Assembly: GCA_034927445.1 (NCBI GenBank)
Contig: JAYFPZ010000008.1
Coordinates: 62,001 to 126,000, forward strand
Origin: PHAA01 sp034927445
Lineage (GTDB): Bacteria > Bacillota > Syntrophomonadia > Syntrophomonadales > Syntrophomonadaceae
Direction: 5' to 3'
Length of the DNA: 64,000 bases
Below the pieces are notes generated by a model. It was not told the origin of the DNA and made no database searches. It saw only the letters and a list, made by a program, of their open reading frames with translations. This document shows, piece by piece, positions 35,380-44,061 of the stretch. The number at the start of each line of letters is the position of its first letter. The first letter of the stretch is position 1. The translations under genes and the position numbers were made by a program.

Positions 35380-36609
35380 ATGAACATTTTACTAATCAAC
35401 CATTATGTGGGTTCACCGAAATATGGAATGGAATACAGGCCGTACTATATAGCCCGGGAATGGGTAAAAAAAGGTCACAGTGTGACCATCGTAGCTGCAT
35501 CTTTTTCACATCTGAGGAGTATGAACCCGATGGTGCAACAGAGTCTAACCGAAGAAATAGTCGATGGTATTCATTATGAATGGATCAAAACACCATCCTA
35601 TGAGGGAAACGGAATAGGCCGTATCCGTAATATTTTGTCTTTTATAATTCAGCTTAGATATTATATTCCAAAACTGACAGCCGCCAGGAAATATGATGCT
35701 ATAATCGCATCTTCCACCTACCCGCTTGATATTTATCCGGCTCGTATGCTGCAAAAAAAGTCGGGAGCTAGACTTATTTTTGAAGTGCATGATCTTTGGC
35801 CTCTATCCCCTATGGAGTTAGGTAATATTCCAGCATGGCATCCCTATATCATGTTAATGCAAAAAGCTGAAAATGATGCCTATAGATTTTGTGATAAAGT
35901 AGTATCAATTTTGCCATGCGCTAAACCCCATATGATTGAACATGGACTGCATCCCGATAAGTTTATACATATTCCCAACGGAATCGATATAGAAGAATGG
36001 GAGCAGGAACCGGATATAATACCGCTTGAGCATAAAAATATCATGTTTGGACTCAAAGCGGACGGGCGATTTATTGTTGGCTATGCCGGGTCCCATGGGA
36101 TCGCAAATTCACTTAATACTCTGCTTGAAGCAGCGGAACTCTGTAAAAATGATAAGATTGTATTTGTAATGGTAGGACAGGGACCGGAAAAGGGAAAGCT
36201 TCAAAAAGCAGCAGTAAACAGAGGCTTAAACAATGTTGTCTTTTTACCGGCAGTGGATAAAAACGCTATTGCGAATATATTGAATATGTTTGATGCTTGC
36301 TATGTAGGATTCCAGAAACAACCTCTATTCCGTTTTGGAGTCAGCCCCAATAAACTAATGGATTACATGATGGCAGCAAAACCGATAATTTATGCTATCG
36401 AAGCTGGTAATGATCCGGTTAAAGAGGCTGACTGCGGGATTTGCGTACCGGCGGAGGACCCGATGGCAGTTTCTGAGGCTGCACGGAGATTGGCTGCTAT
36501 GAGTCGGAGTGAAAGAGAAAGCATGGGCCGGCGAGGAAGGGATTATGTATTTAAAAAACATGATTATCGTGTTATTGCCCAAGAATTTCTGAAGATTTTA
36601 GAACAGTAA
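35380..36609 (+). CDS. Glycosyltransferase family 4, WbuB-like
   Basis: The product is about 409 residues. The start MNILLINHYVGSPKYGMEYRPYYIAREWVKKGH matches WbuB-type GT4 enzymes that transfer amino-deoxy sugars such as FucNAc. VHDLWPLSPMELG lies near 143, GYAGSHG near 232, and the donor site RFGVSPNKLMDYMMAAKPIIYA near 318-339. I use ATG 35380 with an upstream AAGGGG rather than the GTG at 35317. The donor may be one of the amino sugars made by this locus, which is inference from context. Confidence 0.85.
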   Translation: MNILLINHYVGSPKYGMEYRPYYIAREWVKKGHSVTIVAASFSHLRSMNPMVQQSLTEEIVDGIHYEWIKTPSYEGNGIGRIRNILSFIIQLRYYIPKLTAARKYDAIIASSTYPLDIYPARMLQKKSGARLIFEVHDLWPLSPMELGNIPAWHPYIMLMQKAENDAYRFCDKVVSILPCAKPHMIEHGLHPDKFIHIPNGIDIEEWEQEPDIIPLEHKNIMFGLKADGRFIVGYAGSHGIANSLNTLLEAAELCKNDKIVFVMVGQGPEKGKLQKAAVNRGLNNVVFLPAVDKNAIANILNMFDACYVGFQKQPLFRFGVSPNKLMDYMMAAKPIIYAIEAGNDPVKEADCGICVPAEDPMAVSEAARRLAAMSRSERESMGRRGRDYVFKKHDYRVIAQEFLKILEQ

Positions 36610-36631
36610 ATTTATGAATAGGGTGAAATAT

Positions 36632-37783
36632 ATGTTAAAGTTTTTACCTTTTGCCTTACCGGATATTGGTGAGGATGAGATTAATGAAGTGGTAGATTCA
36701 CTACGCTCGGGTTGGCTGACCACAGGGCCGAAAACGAAGCGATTTGAAGAAGAATTTGCTCAATTTATAGGATCAGGTGTTCAAGCGATTGCAGTCAACT
36801 CGGCTACTGCAGGTTTGCATCTGGCCTTGGAAGCTATCGGGATAAAAGCAGGGGATGAAGTAATTACCAGTACGTACACCTTTACTACGACTGCGGAAGT
36901 AATACGTTACCTGGGTGCTGATCCAGTTTTTATAGATGTTAATCCCTTGACCTTAAACCTTGATGTAAGTCAGATAAGATCTGCCATTACGGGGAGAACC
37001 AAGGCAATAATACCGGTGCACTTTGCAGGATTAGCCTGTGATATGCAACAAATTATTCGGATTGCCTCAGAATATAATATACATGTCATAGAAGACGCGG
37101 CGCATGCTTTACCAACCACTTGTAACCATAAATTAATTGGTTCTTTGGAAACTGATGCCGCTGTTTTTAGCTTTTATGCTACAAAGACTTTGGCAACCGG
37201 TGAAGGCGGTATGATTGTAACTCGAAACAAAGAAATTGCACAGCGTTGCCGGGTTATGAGGTTACACGGAATCAACCGGGATGCATTCGATCGTTATACA
37301 TCGAAGAAGCCTTCCTGGTATTATGAAGTAATTGCACCGGGATTTAAATATAACATGACTGATCTAGCCGCATCTTTAGGAATTCATCAGTTAATTAAAT
37401 TAAATACTATGCGGATCAAACGCGAAAATATAATCCGTGAATATGATGAAGCTTTTAAAAATCTACCCCTTATTCTTCCAGCCCATGCCAAAAATCATGA
37501 TCAACATGCCTGGCACCTGTATGTTATAAGATTAAAGGATGAAGCAAAGATTAATCGGGACGATTTTATAGCCGGGATGTTCAGCTTTGGGATCGGTTGC
37601 AGTGTGCATTTTATTCCGTTGCATATGCAGCCATATTGGCGAGATACATATAGTTTAAAACCCGGAAACTTTCCATGTGCTTACGACGCCTATTGCCGGG
37701 CTGTTAGTCTGCCGATTTATAGTCGAATGTCTGACAATGATCAGGAACAAGTTATTCAAGCAGTTACTGAATTATTAAGGTGA
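36632..37783 (+). CDS. DegT-family sugar 4-aminotransferase (PglE/LegC-like)
   Basis: The product is about 383 residues. FLPFALPDIGEDEINEVVDSLRSGWLTTGPK at the start (about 4-34) is the classic form of UDP-4-keto-6-deoxy-GlcNAc aminotransferases. The PLP lysine is in SFYATKTLATGEGG near 181-194. With the dehydratase at 19359-21257 it could yield UDP-4-amino-4,6-dideoxy-GlcNAc. No PglD-type N-acetyltransferase is found beside it. ATG 36632 has AGGGTGA upstream and is preferred to ATG 36614. It is followed after five bases by the PglC-like gene. Confidence 0.87.
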   Translation: MLKFLPFALPDIGEDEINEVVDSLRSGWLTTGPKTKRFEEEFAQFIGSGVQAIAVNSATAGLHLALEAIGIKAGDEVITSTYTFTTTAEVIRYLGADPVFIDVNPLTLNLDVSQIRSAITGRTKAIIPVHFAGLACDMQQIIRIASEYNIHVIEDAAHALPTTCNHKLIGSLETDAAVFSFYATKTLATGEGGMIVTRNKEIAQRCRVMRLHGINRDAFDRYTSKKPSWYYEVIAPGFKYNMTDLAASLGIHQLIKLNTMRIKRENIIREYDEAFKNLPLILPAHAKNHDQHAWHLYVIRLKDEAKINRDDFIAGMFSFGIGCSVHFIPLHMQPYWRDTYSLKPGNFPCAYDAYCRAVSLPIYSRMSDNDQEQVIQAVTELLR

Positions 37784-37788
37784 TTTGT

Positions 37789-38385
37789 ATGAAACGTTTC
37801 TTCGATTTAATTTTTACAATTCCGGGATTGGTTATTCTGTTGCCATTCTTTATAATCATAGCTTTTTTGATTAAAATCGATAGCCGCGGTCCTGTTTTTT
37901 ACTTGCAGGAACGGGTAGGGAAAAACGGGAGATTATTTAAAATATATAAATTTCGAACTATGGTTAATGATGCGGATAGGATTGGGCCAGCGATCACGGT
38001 GGGAGATGATCTGCGTATTACCAGGTTGGGATATAGTCTCCGCAAACATAAGCTGGATGAATTACCCCAACTAATAAATGTCTTTAAAGGAGAAATGAGC
38101 TTAGTAGGACCTCGTCCTGAAGTACCAAAATATGTTTGTATCTATACAGATGACCAAAAGGCTGTGCTTAACCTTTTACCCGGTATTACAGATCCTGCTT
38201 CTATCAAATATAGAAATGAAAACGAACTGCTGGCTGCGACAAGCGCAGAGGGGATAGATTTTGATCCTGAATATATTTATATAAATGAAATTATGCCTGA
38301 TAAAATCAGGGTTAATTTGGAGTATGCAGCAAGAGCCGGCATTCTAAGTGATTTTCTCGTAGTCATGAGGACTATTTTGGGGTAG
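37789..38385 (+). CDS. Monotopic phosphoglycosyltransferase, PglC-like
   Basis: The product is about 198 residues. One N-terminal re-entrant membrane helix (about 3-28) is followed by the catalytic block KIYKFRTMV near 48, the Asp-Glu dyad in HKLDELPQLIN near 86-96, and MSLVGPRPEVP near 103-113. These enzymes move a sugar-1-phosphate onto undecaprenyl phosphate to start a glycan. The ATG at 37789 has AAGG eight bases upstream. Its pairing with a PglE-like aminotransferase suggests an amino-dideoxy starter. Another initiating enzyme (56729-58246) and TagO are present, so three separate glycans may start in this window. Confidence 0.9.
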   Translation: MKRFFDLIFTIPGLVILLPFFIIIAFLIKIDSRGPVFYLQERVGKNGRLFKIYKFRTMVNDADRIGPAITVGDDLRITRLGYSLRKHKLDELPQLINVFKGEMSLVGPRPEVPKYVCIYTDDQKAVLNLLPGITDPASIKYRNENELLAATSAEGIDFDPEYIYINEIMPDKIRVNLEYAARAGILSDFLVVMRTILG

Positions 38386-38488
38386 CAGAAGTCCTAATAT
38401 TGATTACTGTTTGCTAGAGGTTTTTCTATCTATCACAAACATTAGTACAAAAATGGACTCCAAAAACCTATAACATAAAAAATAATTG

Positions 38489-38517
38489 TAGACAAATTCA
38501 TAGAAATATGTTTTAAT
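38489..38517 (+). promoter_or_regulatory. Sigma-A-like promoter of the tandem riboswitch transcript
   Basis: TAGACA (38489-38494), a 17-base spacer, and TTTAAT (38512-38517). Each hexamer matches consensus at five of six positions. The predicted start near 38524 is just before the first aptamer. Confidence 0.55.
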
Positions 38518-38537
38518 TAAAAAAAATATCCTTGAAA

Positions 38538-38614
38538 ATAGCAAACTCGTTGAAAAGCGGGGACGCAAAGCCACGGGTCTAAGACCGTAAGGTTATGATA
38601 GCCGGGTTGCCAAG
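38538..38614 (+). ncRNA. Cyclic di-GMP-I riboswitch aptamer, first of a tandem pair
   Basis: The conserved core reads AGCAAACTCGTTGAAAAGCG, then GGGGACGCAAAGCC, then ACGGGTCTAAG, a variable arm, and GCCGGGTTGCC. The GAAA loop, the GGACGCAAAGCC strand and the closing stem are present. It is followed by a strong terminator at 38633-38666 and then by a second aptamer. Confidence 0.93.
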
Positions 38615-38632
38615 GGGATTGTTGTATCAATG

Positions 38633-38666
38633 ACCTGCTTGACAACCTGTCAAGCAGGTTTTTTTA
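38633..38666 (+). terminator. Terminator of the first tandem riboswitch
   Basis: A perfect 10-bp stem (ACCTGCTTGA/TCAAGCAGGT) with a 7-base loop is followed by seven T residues. Its strength implies that read-through to the second aptamer needs an alternative fold. Confidence 0.9.
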
Positions 38667-38705
38667 ATTTTATAAGATTATGGACGGCAGGGCTTTAAGC
38701 CCTCA

Positions 38706-38790
38706 CCGATAATGGCAAACCCGGCGAAAGCCGGGGACGCAAAGCCATGGGTCTAAGGACATTAAATGTCTATGATTGCCAGGTTACCGA
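38706..38790 (+). ncRNA. Cyclic di-GMP-I riboswitch aptamer, second of a tandem pair
   Basis: The core shows GGCAAACCCGGCGAAAGCCG with a GAAA tetraloop, GGGGACGCAAAGCC, ATGGGTCTAAGG, a short variable arm, and GCCAGGTTACCG. It lies about 100 bases after the first aptamer. An in-frame ATG at 38747 lies inside this RNA and is not a credible start. A terminator follows at once. Confidence 0.92.
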
Positions 38791-38818
38791 AGCAGAGGAA
38801 TGTGAGTTCTGCTTTTTT
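38791..38818 (+). terminator. Terminator of the second tandem riboswitch
   Basis: AGCAGA at 38791 pairs with TCTGCT ending at 38813, followed by a T run to 38818. Its left arm begins right after the aptamer's closing strand, so ligand binding could directly affect its formation. The coding start is 37 bases on. Confidence 0.75.
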
Positions 38819-38854
38819 CCATTGGGCCGTCCAAGTATGAAAGGGGCGTGCCCA

Positions 38855-40471
38855 ATGTTTATCAAGAAACACCCTATTGGAATCATCTCTATGATAGTAC
38901 TAACCTTTTTCTTACTGCAATTATCGCCGGTTTTGGCAAAGACAACCGCAAAACCTTCTTCTACTGATTCAAAGCAGGTAGAGGCTGTCAAGGTAGCTCT
39001 GGCTGGTGCAAGTACGTTATTGACAGATCAAATTAATGTTAAAGATTATGGTGCCAAAGGAAATGGAATTACTGATGATACTGCCGCAATACAAAGAGCG
39101 ATCGATGAAGTTGCGGACAAAGGTGGGGGGACAGTATTATTTCCGGGCGGCAGATATCTTGTTCTGAACGTAGCAGCCAAGGCTAAGGTAAATCTTGTTG
39201 GAGAAGATGCGACTTTAATTAAAAATGGTGGTAACGATACCACTTCCGTAATACGGGTTAATGGCTATGAAACCGATATAAACAGCAAATTATCTTCAAA
39301 TTTAACAGCAGGTACCAGTACTATTAAACTTAACTCGGTTAGTGGTTTTGACGTTGGAGATTATGTTATAGTCAGGGACAATACTTATAAATACGGTGAT
39401 GTTGGTAGAAATCAAGAGTTCAGACAGATTGAATCTATTAGCGCTAATTCTGTTACTTTGACAGAATCCACTATAGGAGCGTATAAAAGTTCATCCTCTG
39501 CTGAAATGGTGAAAATAGAGCCTGTTTCCAACATGACAGTCGATGGTCTTAATATAGAAATTCCAACCGGAACTGTAGGCGGGGGAATAAATGGTGATTT
39601 AGCTTATAACATTGCAATTCAAAATTGTACGGTATCGGGTCCGGAGAATATGGGCGGAATAGCATTTTATCGAAGTGCCTATGTTAACATAGACGGGAAT
39701 AAGGTTCAAGATGGACAAGACCTGGCAAGTCCGAGAGGACATGGTTACGGATATGTTTTTGGCGAGTCAAGTCATAATTGTATTGCTCAAAATAACTATA
39801 CTTATAATGTTCGTGAAAATCTAATTACCGATAACGCAAGATATTGTTCGTTTATTAATAATGAAGATGTTTATTCTTATGATGATAGTTTCAATACTCA
39901 TGGTACTGGTTGTGAAAATATCCTTATTGCCGGCAATATCTCTAGGGATACTCGCGGTTATGGGATTCCTATCGGGTGGGAAGGTTCCCCCGCTTTTGAC
40001 AGCTACATTACTGTGCGAGACAACAAGATTTATAATAGTGCCGGTCAAAGTTTGGTATGTTTATCTGATCCAGGAAAAGAAGCAAATCACATCGAGTTTA
40101 TAAATAATGAGATATATAATCCTGCAATAGTCGGAGATTATGCTATTGAGGTTTCAAAAGGCAATGACATAATTATCAGTGGAAATACCATTTATGGTGG
40201 TAACGGAACATGGAGAGGAATCGGTATTATATATTGTAACAAAGTTGAAATCAATAATAACAATGTAAACGATATCCTGGATGAATATGGAATAGTGTGG
40301 GATACATGTGACTCGGTTTCAATAGATGGCAATAGGCTGGCCGAAATAGACGAATTTAATTTAAACAGTATAGGCAGAAATACTAACGTGTCAATAACTA
40401 ACAATGTTACGGATGATCCAGAAATCTTACTTGAGGGAAATGAATATCTGGCGGATAATATATGGGGCTAA
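38855..40471 (+). CDS. Secreted beta-helix protein, pectate-lyase superfamily
   Basis: The product is about 538 residues. A signal peptide spans about 1-28 (hydrophobic core IISMIVLTFFLLQL, likely cleavage after VLA). The Pectate_lyase_3-type start INVKDYGAKGNGITDDTAAIQRAID is near residues 52-76, and right-handed parallel beta-helix coils rich in Asn (NNEIYN, GNTIYGG) follow to the end. Such proteins cut or bind acidic polysaccharides, here perhaps the polymer made by the locus. No catalytic residues are assigned. ATG 38855 is used, since the upstream ATG lies in riboswitch RNA and GAAAGGGG precedes this one. The 3' part is nearly identical to the convergent gene. Confidence 0.85.
   Translation: MFIKKHPIGIISMIVLTFFLLQLSPVLAKTTAKPSSTDSKQVEAVKVALAGASTLLTDQINVKDYGAKGNGITDDTAAIQRAIDEVADKGGGTVLFPGGRYLVLNVAAKAKVNLVGEDATLIKNGGNDTTSVIRVNGYETDINSKLSSNLTAGTSTIKLNSVSGFDVGDYVIVRDNTYKYGDVGRNQEFRQIESISANSVTLTESTIGAYKSSSSAEMVKIEPVSNMTVDGLNIEIPTGTVGGGINGDLAYNIAIQNCTVSGPENMGGIAFYRSAYVNIDGNKVQDGQDLASPRGHGYGYVFGESSHNCIAQNNYTYNVRENLITDNARYCSFINNEDVYSYDDSFNTHGTGCENILIAGNISRDTRGYGIPIGWEGSPAFDSYITVRDNKIYNSAGQSLVCLSDPGKEANHIEFINNEIYNPAIVGDYAIEVSKGNDIIISGNTIYGGNGTWRGIGIIYCNKVEINNNNVNDILDEYGIVWDTCDSVSIDGNRLAEIDEFNLNSIGRNTNVSITNNVTDDPEILLEGNEYLADNIWG
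39743..40335. repeat. Left arm of a ~590-bp near-identical inverted repeat
   Basis: This stretch, inside the forward beta-helix gene, matches the complement of 40737-41330 at roughly 95% by eye, with a central ~215 bases almost free of differences. The two arms face each other across a 401-bp spacer that holds both 3' gene ends. Confidence 0.9.
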
Positions 40472-40604
40472 AAATTTCCCAATCTCGGATGGGCATACTC
40501 CATTCCTTGGGGATCTCCTAAATCGACAGAACAACAGACTTTCTTATCGGACACAGCGAAATTTCAGCGGAAAAAAGCATCAAATCGTTACCGCTTTTGC
40601 TTAC

Positions 40605-42284
40605 TTACCATGTATTGCCGGATAAATATTCTGTTCCGGCAAAATGATTACATATATCATCAGTGATATTGTTGGTAATATAGACATTGGTGCTGATTCC
40701 CAGATAATATAAATTATATTCATTTATAGCGGTCAGCTTATTGCCATCTATTGAAACTGAGTCACATGTATCCCACACTATTCCAAATTCATCCAGGATA
40801 TCGTTTACGTTATTATTGTTGATTTCAACCCTGTTACAATATATAATACCGATTCCCCTCCAAGTTCCGTTACCGCCATAGATAGTATTTCCTCTGATAA
40901 TTATGTCATTTCCTCTTGAAACCTCAATAGCATAATCTCCGACTATTGCAGGATTATATATCTCATTATTTATAAACTCGATGTGATTTGCTTCTTTTCC
41001 TGGATCAGATAAACATACCAAACTTTGACTAGCACTATTATAAATCTTGTTGTCTCGCACAGTAATGTAGCTGTCAAAAGCGGGGGAACCTTCCCACCCG
41101 ATAGGAATCCCATAACCACGAGTATCCCTGGAGATATTACCGGCAATAAGGATATTTTCACAACCAGCACCATGAGTATTGAAACTATTATTATAAGAAT
41201 AAACATCTTCATTATTGATAAACGAACAATATCTTGCGTTATCGGTGATTGGATTTTCACGAACATTATAAGTATAGTTATTTTGAGCAATACAATTATG
41301 ACTTGACTCACCAAAAACATATCCGTAACCGCAGCCAAAATCTGAGCTTAAATCTTGTCCATCTTGGATTATATTACTATCAATATTAATAAATGCGCTC
41401 CTGCTGAATGAAATATTTCCAAATTCCCAACCGCCCGTAACAGTACAATTTTTTATGGTAACATTGTAAGCAAGATCTCCCATTATACCCACACCATGAG
41501 TTCCGATTGGCACTTGCATGGTCAACCCATCTACGATCATATCAGAAATAGGATCGTATCTTACCATTTCTGCAGAACAAGAGGTTTTATACGACCCTAT
41601 AATAGCCTCTGTCAGGGTAACATCATTGCCATTGATAGATGCAATCTTTCTAAATTCTTGATTTCTGCCATGCAGATCGTATTCATAGGTATTATCTCTA
41701 ACTATTACATAATCACCTGCAGCAAAATCAGATACAGAAGTAAGGCTTATGGCTGTTGCGCCGATATTGGAATCGGAAGCCAAATCACTTTTTGTAGCTG
41801 TTTCCGAACCATAAATATTTATAATCGCACTGCTTCGAGAGGCAGTGCTTGCTTTTACCAAAGTAGCATTGTTCCCGATAAGATTTACATTCGCCTTAGC
41901 AGCTACATTCAAAACTTGATAGGTTCCATTTGGAAAATATACGTCGCCACCGCTTTGAGCCGCCGCAGCATCAATCGCATGCTGTACTGCGGCAGTATCA
42001 TTAGTAACCCCATCACCTTTGGCGCCGTAGTCTTTCACATTATAAGTATTACTCATGTTAATAACGTTGTTGATATCCGAACCCTGGGCTTTATTCAATG
42101 TTGCTGCCGCGCGGGCTGTTTCTGCGACTATTGCCTGCCCTATATCCGATACGGCGGAGGTTAGTACCCGGTCATTTGACGATCTTGTCGTGCTTATAAA
42201 GGCCGATCCCGGTGATAATTGCAACAAGAAGAAGGATAATATGATCATAGAAATGATTCCGATACGGCTTTTCTTGATAAACAC
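40605..42284 (-). CDS. Secreted beta-helix protein, paralogue of the riboswitch-controlled one
   Basis: The product is 559 residues. The signal peptide (about 1-29) begins MFIKKSRIGIISM, like the paralogue. YNVKDYGAKGDGVTNDTAAVQHAID is near 80-104, followed by a beta-helix. From about residue 318 (GYGYVFGES) to DSVSIDGN near 517 the two proteins are almost identical; the middle differs more and the last ~40 residues diverge again. The start is GTG with GGGGGG seven bases upstream. No c-di-GMP aptamer is found upstream of this copy, so the two paralogues are likely regulated differently. Confidence 0.85.
   Translation of the reverse strand: MFIKKSRIGIISMIILSFFLLQLSPGSAFISTTRSSNDRVLTSAVSDIGQAIVAETARAAATLNKAQGSDINNVINMSNTYNVKDYGAKGDGVTNDTAAVQHAIDAAAAQSGGDVYFPNGTYQVLNVAAKANVNLIGNNATLVKASTASRSSAIINIYGSETATKSDLASDSNIGATAISLTSVSDFAAGDYVIVRDNTYEYDLHGRNQEFRKIASINGNDVTLTEAIIGSYKTSCSAEMVRYDPISDMIVDGLTMQVPIGTHGVGIMGDLAYNVTIKNCTVTGGWEFGNISFSRSAFINIDSNIIQDGQDLSSDFGCGYGYVFGESSHNCIAQNNYTYNVRENPITDNARYCSFINNEDVYSYNNSFNTHGAGCENILIAGNISRDTRGYGIPIGWEGSPAFDSYITVRDNKIYNSASQSLVCLSDPGKEANHIEFINNEIYNPAIVGDYAIEVSRGNDIIIRGNTIYGGNGTWRGIGIIYCNRVEINNNNVNDILDEFGIVWDTCDSVSIDGNKLTAINEYNLYYLGISTNVYITNNITDDICNHFAGTEYLSGNTW
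40737..41330. repeat. Right arm of the ~590-bp near-identical inverted repeat
   Basis: This is the inverted partner of 39743-40335, inside the reverse beta-helix gene. Exchange between arms would invert 40336-40736 and swap the two C-terminal tails. Confidence 0.9.
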
Positions 42285-42372
42285 TAAATACCCCCCTTTT
42301 GTTTGACTGCCGCATGAATATGGCTGTATATATGATTCTCATATAATCCACCGACTGTTTTCCGGCTGCTTG

Positions 42373-42588
42373 TTAGAAATAATAGTTCTCACTCCCAGCT
42401 CCAAATAAAAAAATGTGGAGCTGTTGAATTATCAAAGGAATAATAAATACAACAGCAAAAGTGAAGACAGATGATTCAATTAGTCTTAATGGATCAATTG
42501 CTGTAGTAGGCCAATATATAACAATTGATATTAGATGCATATAACTTAGATCTAGAAAAATTACAAACAGCAATATACGAGAAGCCAT
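42373..42588 (-). CDS. Possible small membrane protein
   Basis: This 71-codon frame encodes two hydrophobic segments (ILLFVIFLDLSYMHLISIVIY and VFTFAVVFIIPLIIQQLHIFLF, listed as separate helices). It lies 33 bases downstream of the deacetylase-like gene on the same strand. No Shine-Dalgarno is seen, so it may be a decayed piece of a membrane protein or chance. A 7-bp hairpin at 42397-42422 overlaps its end. The rest of the gap 42285-42621 shows no other gene. Confidence 0.25.
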   Translation of the reverse strand: MASRILLFVIFLDLSYMHLISIVIYWPTTAIDPLRLIESSVFTFAVVFIIPLIIQQLHIFLFGAGSENYYF

Positions 42589-42621
42589 TGATACAGTTTA
42601 GTCTGTATTACTACTTTGAAG

Positions 42622-44028
42622 TTATTTTAACAAAGCTTCATACGTTTGCCAAATCTTAATATCTGTAAAAATATTATTATGCCAAAGATGGGTGAATTGT
42701 CCCTGGAATTGCTGACAGCGCCTTTTCAACTTCATTATATATTCCACCGCTTCATTCCCACCCAGATCCATATTTTGTTTTTCTAAAATACTGCCATCCA
42801 TAATGATGAGCGGATATTCGAAAAGGGACAGGGGTCTGCTCTGTTCAAGATCAAAGGTCTGGTATTCATAACAGACTCCACAGCGAAACCCAGCATGTTC
42901 AACGTATGTAAGGGTGCTGTCGTAATTAAGCCCTATATCTGCCCAGCTGCGCCAAGTTTGGGGAACTCGCCAGCGCAAGTAATGCTGTCGTCCTCCCCAT
43001 TGACTTTGCTGTATCCCTTCCTGTTCACAAACCTCCAACAGTTTGTCAAACTCTCCCTTTAGCCGGCTCCAATTCAAATAAGTCTCATAGCTGGGGTGAA
43101 AACCGATTTCGTGCCCCCGGTTATGTATATCTTTAATCAACTTCCTGATGTACGGGTGTTTAATTGAGTAGTTATTGTCATATGTTTTGTTCGTACATGC
43201 GGTTTTGAAATAAAATGCGCTTTTTAAGTTATTTATTTCACTGATATCCATAATGCGATCAAAGGTATAATTTAAGTCTTGTTTATAATCACCTTTTTTG
43301 ACTGCCTGCCATGATTGGGTTCTCTGCATAGCGAGATACAGCGACCTTCGTCTCACTATATCGCCAATGCAGTTACGTATTAACTGGGTTGTACTGCTGA
43401 AGGCCTGAGCAAAAGGTACATCAATATCGTGGCTTACGATGGTTCGAAATCTGCGTTTCTTTCTTGCCAATCCGGGCCAGAGGCGATTCAAGCACCACCA
43501 AAGTATTTCTATGTATTCATTAATAATCGGCCTATCCAGAAATCCTTCCTGGTATGCCAGTGATGCGCTGGCTGGGAAGCGGTCATGCAGGTCGCGTTCT
43601 GGCTCTATGTATTCTTCATATCGGGTTAGCATGAAAAAGGCGCTTCCTAAGATATCTATACCTAACTCAATAATATCTTCCTCAATGTCCACATAAGAAC
43701 TATTTTTGAGCAAGTTGCCAAATATAACAGGAATATCAGGCGTAACCAACAATTCTCGTATTTCCTTTACATCAACCTTCCACTTGGGTAAAGGCTGCAC
43801 AGGAAGAGACTGTATTTTAAGCCACGATTGCGTTTCCGTCTGAAAGAGGTTGTCGTTTAGGCGGAGCGCCTTAATATTGTTGGCACTTAAGGATATCTCG
43901 ACCCAGCCTATATCATCCTTCAATGCCATGTCAAAGTCCAATCCCAGCCATTGATGCAATACGACTGTAAGAATATATGCCCGTTCAGACTGATAGGTTG
44001 CAGGGACTCTGATTAATAATCTCTCCAT
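42622..44028 (-). CDS. Two-domain polysaccharide deacetylase-like protein
   Basis: The product is 468 residues. An N-terminal domain of about 190 residues resembles the domain placed before some NodB-like enzymes in EPS loci (I recall DUF7033). The NodB-like domain follows with IVSHDIDVPF near 199-208, SAFYFKTACTNKTYD near 271, and RGHEIGFHPSYET near 303-315, close to the canonical metal-binding and His motifs. No signal peptide is present. It is followed upstream on the same strand by a FemAB/GNAT-like gene 34 bases away, so the two are probably co-transcribed. Confidence 0.75.
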   Translation of the reverse strand: MERLLIRVPATYQSERAYILTVVLHQWLGLDFDMALKDDIGWVEISLSANNIKALRLNDNLFQTETQSWLKIQSLPVQPLPKWKVDVKEIRELLVTPDIPVIFGNLLKNSSYVDIEEDIIELGIDILGSAFFMLTRYEEYIEPERDLHDRFPASASLAYQEGFLDRPIINEYIEILWWCLNRLWPGLARKKRRFRTIVSHDIDVPFAQAFSSTTQLIRNCIGDIVRRRSLYLAMQRTQSWQAVKKGDYKQDLNYTFDRIMDISEINNLKSAFYFKTACTNKTYDNNYSIKHPYIRKLIKDIHNRGHEIGFHPSYETYLNWSRLKGEFDKLLEVCEQEGIQQSQWGGRQHYLRWRVPQTWRSWADIGLNYDSTLTYVEHAGFRCGVCYEYQTFDLEQSRPLSLFEYPLIIMDGSILEKQNMDLGGNEAVEYIMKLKRRCQQFQGQFTHLWHNNIFTDIKIWQTYEALLK

Positions 44029-44061
44029 AATTTCCCCAATTCTTCTATTTGAGTTTTAACC

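Noticed and set aside
38747..38854. Upstream in-frame ATG that would lengthen the forward beta-helix protein by 36 residues
   Set aside because: It lies inside the second c-di-GMP aptamer and the extension precedes a clear signal peptide; ATG 38855 has a ribosome binding site.
41496..42164. 222-codon frame opposite the reverse beta-helix gene
   Set aside because: It is an antisense shadow caused by the repetitive beta-helix sequence; the opposite strand has a signal peptide, Shine-Dalgarno and family motifs.
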